64,000 bases of DNA, taken from the NCBI GenBank assembly GCA_920105625.2, contig OV050032.1, positions 75,249,879 to 75,313,878 of the forward strand. Direction: 5' to 3'. The notes beneath the pieces are model-generated. The model did not search any database. It worked only from the letters and a program-made list of their open reading frames with translations, and had not been told where the DNA came from. Shown here one piece after another: positions 60,160 to 64,000 of this stretch. Position 1 is the first letter of the stretch. Each line of letters starts with the position of its first letter. The DNA is from Clusia tigrina. Taxonomy: Eukaryota > Arthropoda > Insecta > Diptera > Clusiidae. A program made the position numbers and the translations under genes.

Positions 60160-60499
60160 TCCATGCTAGTATTCACAAAAATATTGCGAATACTTCCAGC
60201 GCAATTGTTTTCAGTTGGCTTTTCATTAAAACGTGCGCATTTTGTTTTTACATTATTTAAAAATTTTAGTTCTTTGTACAGAGCCTCTTGATTATCGTGA
60301 TTGTGCGCTTTATAATTTTTTGCTTTAATGCACTCGCTGCCAAATAACATTTTTCGTGATGGACAATCTTTACATAACAAACATAAAAATGTTTTTCTAA
60401 TTTAGTGCACTTTTTAATATATAATTGTTTCTCAAAAAAAATATAAAGAAGCTTGCTGTTATTCCTCTTCCCTGCAATTATTTCGTATGTCACACTCAT

Positions 60500-60769
60500 G
60501 TTCACTATTGAAATTCACAAACTTAACTAATCAATATAATGATAAGGTCTTGTAAACTAGCACACTTAACAACGAATTTGAAACAATACCATTCATTTCG
60601 TAAAGAGCAAGAAATAACGGAACTTTTCGAAAGCATATTCTACAATACAATAAATTTTTTTTAAAAAGCAACAAAAAGAACATTATGAAATTCAATGAGA
60701 AACAACGTGAAGAGCAACAAATAACGGCAAAAATTATTAAGCATTCACTTAAAATGCAATTATGAAAAT
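60500..60769. other. MULE 5' region upstream of transposase
   Basis: This AT-rich stretch of about 270 bp lies between the transposase start and the right motif array. It should carry the transposase promoter; no clear TATA/initiator pair was seen. No ORF is supported. Confidence 0.5.
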
Positions 60770-61045
60770 GAAATAAGTCCCACTTAAAACGAAATAAATC
60801 CCACCAAAATATAAATTTGGGGGTATGAAATAACTCCCACTTTACAAAACGAATTTATTCCCACTCAAAACGAAATAGGTCCCACTTAAAATAAAAACGC
60901 GTAACGAAATAAGTCCCACCAATTGACGAAATAAGTCCTACTTTTAAAAACGAAATAACTCCCACTTTCACAACAGCAATTTTTGGTGGGACTTATTTCG
61001 TTTTTAAAAGTGGGACTTATTTCGTGGGAGTTATTTCATAGACCC
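60770..61045. repeat. MULE right motif array and inverted repeat
   Basis: About eight direct copies of the 14-bp motif (60770 to about 60965) are followed by three inverted copies within the terminal repeat (60975-61045). The subterminal motifs thus point the same way at both ends of the element while the terminal ones are inverted. Confidence 0.85.
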
Positions 61046-61053
61046 TTAATAAC
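61046..61053. repeat. MULE 8-bp target duplication, right
   Basis: TTAATAAC directly follows the right inverted repeat. It also precedes the left copy of the element at 41659-41666. Confidence 0.92.
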
Positions 61054-61140
61054 ATCACAATCAACAACTGCAACACAAACAAAATTAAGCGAAAACGAAA
61101 AATTAATACAGAATTAAATGATTTTAACTATGATGACAAG
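61054..61140 (+). pseudogene. DUF8207-like Polinton protein, middle piece
   Basis: This 87-bp piece lies between the MULE and the solo LTR. Sequence after the LTR (from 61815) continues its frame (DFNYDDK before the LTR, KRKKLNHLF after it) once the LTR and one CAAG are disregarded. A one-base shift near 61110 is also present. Confidence 0.65.
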
Positions 61141-61509
61141 TGTAGTGTATGAAAAGCATAATGTATATATATACACACAAACGCCAACACCATACGCGGC
61201 TTAGGCACATGCAATGTGAGCGGAGACCCAACGTACATCGAACTCTCATATAAGAATATGTACGTTATGAAGCGCGAATAGCGCGCACATTTTTGATTAC
61301 GTTGCATTCTAATGTTCGATGCCCTCGAACGAATGTACGCTGGCATTGACCGTGATACTTTCCGCTGACATTGCAAAAGCCCTCTTTATGTATTAAGAAC
61401 CATATTATATACTAAGTCTTAGCACATAAGAAATTAAAAGTATAAATAGCAATAAGATTTTCTCAATAAATCAGATTCGATCTGGAAACCAAACCTTTCG
61501 TTTCTCATT

Positions 61510-61721
61510 AAATATTTGGCTGTACTCCAGTAGTCGCCGATTGAAATTGTGCGCAAGCTCTCGCGCCGCTATATAATACTTTGAGCCCATCTGTACATAG
61601 CGATCATATATTTCGCTTCATACACAAATATTTGGCTGTACTCTTTTAGTCGCCGATTGAAATTGTGCGCTAGCTCTCGCGCCGCTAAATTAATTAATTG
61701 AGCCCATCTTTACATGGCGAT
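61510..61721. repeat. 116-bp tandem duplication inside the solo LTR
   Basis: AAATATTTGGCTGTACTC starts at 61510 and 61626. Both copies continue with AGTCGCCGATTGAAATTGTG and the CTCTCGCGCCGCTA segment, with a few differences. Confidence 0.88.
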
Positions 61722-61800
61722 CCTGCCATCTTTACATGGCGATCCTGCCATCTTTACATGGCGATCCTGCCATCTTTACATGGCGATCCTGCCATCTTTA
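61705..61800. repeat. 22-bp tandem repeat near the LTR end
   Basis: CATCTTTACATGGCGATCCT plus GC occurs four times (61705, 61727, 61749, 61771), then a partial unit at 61793. It amplifies the end of the 116-bp unit, whose first copy reads CATCTGTACATAGCGATC. Confidence 0.93.
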
Positions 61801-61810
61801 CATCTTTACA

Positions 61811-62465
61811 CAAGAAACGGAAAAAATTAAATCATTTGTTTTCGAAACGAATAAGTAAGGGACAATTAAATAATGATAGAAAACGAATTAAATTGTATGA
61901 CAGCAGTATTACTAATTCAAATAAATTACTAAAAAATTTAGAATTACTCAAAGATAGTAAAAAGTTAGATACACTATATGGTGTTAATGTTAATGAAAAA
62001 GGTAGATGGCGGTATGGATATAAGAAAATAAAATTTAATACTGATAACTCTATTAATGTTGGTGGTAAGAGATGGAAAATGACACCGGGGTTATTTGAAC
62101 TAGTATTTCACACCAAACCTCTAAATTACTCTAAAAATGACTTAAAAAATTGTAAACAAATTTTAATTAATACAAATGCGCACAAACGACATTATCGCAA
62201 ATGCATAAATTAAAGTACAAAAACATTTAAATATCGGTGTATAATTAAAAAATTGTTTAATTCAAAAATAAACGCTTTAACGATAGGAAGCGGATTAGAA
62301 TCATTAATCAATCGTAGGCCGAACTATATATATTGCTATGATCCTAATGATTTAGTCGACAGATTACGTTTGCTTCTATCATCAGAAAGCGTAGGACATA
62401 ATAATCACAAAAACGATATAATTTCTATTATCGAAGAACTGAAAGAAGCTAAAAATCTAAATTAA
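61811..62465 (+). pseudogene. DUF8207-like Polinton protein, C-terminal part
   Basis: The region holds DTLYGVNVNEKGRW and INVGGKRWKMTPGLFELVF, the pattern I associate with DUF8207 proteins of insect and hydra Mavericks, then TNAHKRHYRKC. After a stop at 62211-62213 and a frameshift, the C-terminal motif YDPNDLVDRLRLLL and IISIIEELKEA follows (62253-62465). It is the C-terminal half of the gene begun at 56829. The function is unknown; the position in the Polinton suggests a virion or assembly protein. Apparent coding upstream of 61811 is the 22-bp repeat read in frame and is not part of it. Confidence 0.7.
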
Positions 62466-62479
62466 AAACAAGGCGGTGC

Positions 62480-63003
62480 TGTGCTCGTAAATCACAAAAT
62501 GAGTTTCATAAATAGATTTGGAGAAAGTTCAGTTAATCAACGATTTAACGATTCAAAATGAAAAACAATTATACCGAAAACACTTGGTATTAGCATAGAT
62601 AATCAACATTTAAATGTTAATAAGAAAAGAATTACTAATCTGAGTGAACCTAGTGATGTTAATGATGCATTTACTAAAGCATATCTTGTTAAATAGAACA
62701 AAATTAGAAGAATTCAAAACCGAATATGATAAATAAATGAAAATTACTAGGGGTGATATAGAAAAATTGTATGCAATTATTGATATCGATGTTAAAGAGG
62801 ATACGAATCTAATTGAAAAAGCAATTAATGACCGATTATTTAGTGCAAATAAAGAATTTGCAAATAAAATTGAAGAAAGACTTAGATTGAAAACTACTTA
62901 TATAAATATCTTGATAAAGACAATGAAGATGTTAAGCGAATCAAACTTGAGCAACCAGTTATTAAATTTTGAAATAAAGGTTTTATTTTCTCAAAGTATA
63001 TAA
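62480..63003 (+). pseudogene. Polinton fibre-like or coiled-coil protein, degraded
   Basis: Pieces in shifting frames read FGESSVNQRF, then NLNVNKKRITNLSEPSDVNDA-like sequence with an AFTKAY ending, then EEFKTEYDK and, from 62737, MKITRGDIEKLYAIID. The ITNLSEPSDVNDA motif resembles a repeat in tail-fibre-like proteins of Mavericks. The last 88-codon frame (62737-63003) is rich in Lys, Glu and Leu and probably coiled. Several stops separate the pieces. The function is inferred only. Confidence 0.5.
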
Positions 63004-63038
63004 AATAAGACATACATACATTCACTAATAGATAATAT

Positions 63039-63619
63039 GGAAACACCCTCGAACATGGACAAAATGGAAATGAAAAAAAGAGAAATAGTCAACGAACTAC
63101 ACAAACAAGCACGAAAAGATTTTAAAAGAAGACGAGTTAAAAAAATTTCAATGGATTGATAAATATCAAGAACTTATTGATAAATATAATAATACATTTC
63201 ATAGGACTATAAAAATGACACCTAATGCAGTGAATTCTTCAAATGAAAAATTTCTATTGGATACAGTCTATAACCATTTAAAAGTTTTTAATAAACCCAC
63301 ATTTAAAGTTAGTGAATATGTTCGAGTTAGTAAATATAAGCATGTATTCGAAAAAGGCTACACACCAAACTGGACCACGGAAATCTTTACAATTAAAGCT
63401 ATACAAATAAGTAACCCTACTACATATATTTTAGAAGACTATCAAGGTCATGAAATGAAAGGGGGGTTTTATAGATTCGAGTTAATGAAAACCGAATTTC
63501 CTCAAACATATTAAGTTGAAAGAGTTCTAAAGAGGAGAAGGAATATGGCTTATGTCAAGTGGTTAGGATTTTCAGCAGAACACAATTCTGGGATTGATCT
63601 TAATAATTCATCTGTATAA
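63039..63619 (+). pseudogene. Polinton integrase with catalytic core deleted
   Basis: The start gives KREIVNELHKQARKDFKRRR, the N-terminal motif of Polinton retrovirus-type integrases. After about 35 codons it jumps, with a frame change near 63135, directly to QELIDKYNNTFHRTIKMTP and the C-terminal domain (FKVSEYVRVSKYKHVF, GYTPNWTTEIF), so the DDE catalytic core is missing. A stop at 63512-63514 interrupts the frame just before a chromodomain-like end (AYVKWLGFSAEHNSGID), which closes at 63617-63619. In intact elements this enzyme inserts the transposon and duplicates 6 bp of target. Confidence 0.8.
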
Positions 63620-63668
63620 AACCATTTATCAATGCCTTCATAACTTTATTTACTTACTAGTCGTTAAA

Positions 63669-64000
63669 ATGTCGATAACATTAACACTAACCGGAAATTC
63701 TTGCTCACTTGTAGCAAATTATTTTCCACCGATTCAACTTAATTCAAATTATGCGGTTTAATAAGCTTAGACACATATCATTCAATTCCAAATATTGATG
63801 TAGAAAACAATCTATTTCATATTGGTGATAATGAAATAGAGATTCCTATTGGATCATATGAATTATCTGATATAGCTGATGTAGTTAGTGAAAAATATGA
63901 ACAACTGAATCAAAAGGGAATTCTTGATATACAAGCAAATTATAATACTTTAAAAACGGAAATAAAAAGTTCTATAGATCCAATTTATTTCGATGGAGAT
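63669..64000 (+). pseudogene. Polinton putative virion protein, N-terminal part, frameshifted
   Basis: The ATG at 63669 opens MSITLTLTGNSCSLVANYFP and stops after about 31 codons (GCGGTTTAA). Coding continues one frame over with CGLISLDTYHSIPNIDVE and IEIPIGSYELSDIADVV to the window end. The pattern (a short beta-rich start, then a YNSIPN-like motif and an IPIGSYE motif) is common in a Polinton structural gene near the integrase; I cannot say with confidence which capsid component it is. Confidence 0.6.

Larger units (their letters stand above)
58545..60499 (-). pseudogene. MULE transposase with FLYWCH-like and RING zinc fingers
   Basis: Four exons are joined by three GT-AG introns. Exon 1 (60499-60160) has a FLYWCH-like pattern, KHFYVC then CKDC ... 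HNH, with a frameshift near 60375. Exon 2 (60097-59725) holds an in-frame TAA at 59875-59877, then TVELMKECIPVNSKRN and LIDGTFSVLPLGSFKQLLIL, which includes the first catalytic Asp of the MULE DDE core. Exon 3 (59644-59222) has TDYETGLRSAIGKSFPDS and GCWFHYCQALRR, the second Asp and the typical Cys/His. Exon 4 (59162-58545) has TTSAIEAYNSVIGKSI with the probable third acidic residue, and ends in a RING finger: CVVC, CKHLKICSECC, CPFC. RING fingers usually act in ubiquitin transfer; a RING on a transposase is uncommon. Confidence 0.88.
57591..61045. mobile_element. Mutator-like element (MULE), structurally complete
   Basis: The element is 3455 bp with perfect 71-bp terminal inverted repeats (57591-57661 and 60975-61045, GGGTCTATG...CATAGACCC) and an 8-bp target duplication, both typical of Mutator-like elements. 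It encodes a spliced transposase on the minus strand and a small convergent ORF on the plus strand. Both ends are packed with a 14-bp motif GAAATAASTCCCAC. The transposase carries a stop and a frameshift, so it is not autonomous now. Confidence 0.93.
61141..61810. mobile_element. Solo LTR of an unidentified retrotransposon
   Basis: The 670-bp element begins TGTAGTG and ends TTTACA, with CAAG duplicated at 61137-61140 and 61811-61814 (or ACAAG if the end is moved by one base). It has TATAAATA at 61441-61448 and AATAAA at 61465-61470, a promoter and polyadenylation layout typical of an LTR on the plus strand. It contains no coding sequence, and removing it restores a continuous Polinton frame. 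The family was not recognised; it does not resemble the gypsy LTRs here. Confidence 0.75.
43974..64000. mobile_element. Maverick/Polinton remnant, continues past window
   Basis: Gene order is polymerase N-terminal region, protease and phospholipase A2-like protein on the minus strand, then packaging ATPase, DUF8207-like protein, fibre-like protein, integrase and a putative virion protein on the plus strand. This set is diagnostic of Mavericks/Polintons. No terminal inverted repeats are in view: the left side ends at the duplication junction and the right side at the window edge. About half of the interval is later insertions (piggyBac, gypsy, MULE, solo LTR). A further piece, 40299-41658, belongs to the duplicated copy. 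Confidence 0.88.

Noticed and set aside
61128..61376. Minus-strand frame of 82 codons in the solo LTR
   Set aside because: It lies across the LTR edge, has no recognisable motif, and LTRs of this kind are noncoding.
61698..61815. Repetitive N-terminus rich in SLHGDPAIF-like repeats
   Set aside because: It is the 22-bp tandem repeat of the solo LTR read in frame with the downstream Polinton gene, not a real protein start.

Overview
The window looks like repeat-rich, probably heterochromatic sequence from an insect, most likely a fly. The case rests on short GT-AG introns of about 60-80 bp, a TATA plus TCAGT initiator promoter, and the mix of transposon families (gypsy-type LTR elements, piggyBac, a Mutator-like element, a Maverick/Polinton). 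No ordinary host gene, rRNA or tRNA was recognised; every coding region I can support belongs to a mobile element.

Region 1 (1-28835) is one uninterrupted tandem satellite with a unit of about 196 bp, so roughly 145 copies. It has at least two sequence subfamilies, a longer variant carrying a 25-bp internal duplication, and higher-order repeats, including a clear 3133-bp (16-monomer) shift. It runs into a 200-bp run of N (28836-29035).

Region 2 (29036-40298) holds copies of one gypsy-superfamily retrotransposon: a plus-strand copy truncated by the gap, a second plus-strand gag fragment sharing its LTR, and an abrupt inversion at 35261/35262 into a minus-strand copy (copy A).

Region 3 (40299-64000) is the remains of a Maverick/Polinton, a large virus-like DNA transposon. 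It carries fragments of a packaging ATPase, an adenovirus-type protease, a phospholipase A2-like protein, the N-terminal part of the polymerase-B protein, a DUF8207-like protein, an integrase with its core deleted, and putative virion proteins. Other elements have inserted into it: a piggyBac (TTAA sites) in the polymerase gene, a gypsy (copy B, ATAT sites) in the ATPase gene, a Mutator-like element with 71-bp inverted repeats (TTAATAAC sites) and a solo LTR (CAAG sites) in the DUF8207-like gene.

A large block is present twice: 35262-43973 matches 51240-59897 almost perfectly. The simplest reading is a tandem duplication of a unit equivalent to 43974-59897, joined at 43973/43974, whose upstream copy was then cut short by the gypsy inversion. 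The Mutator-like element is the most unusual item. Its transposase has a FLYWCH-like zinc finger at the N-terminus and a RING finger at the C-terminus, a convergent small ORF lies opposite it, and arrays of a 14-bp motif fill both ends. Essentially every gene here carries stops, frameshifts, deletions or insertions; gag of gypsy copies A and B is the main intact exception.
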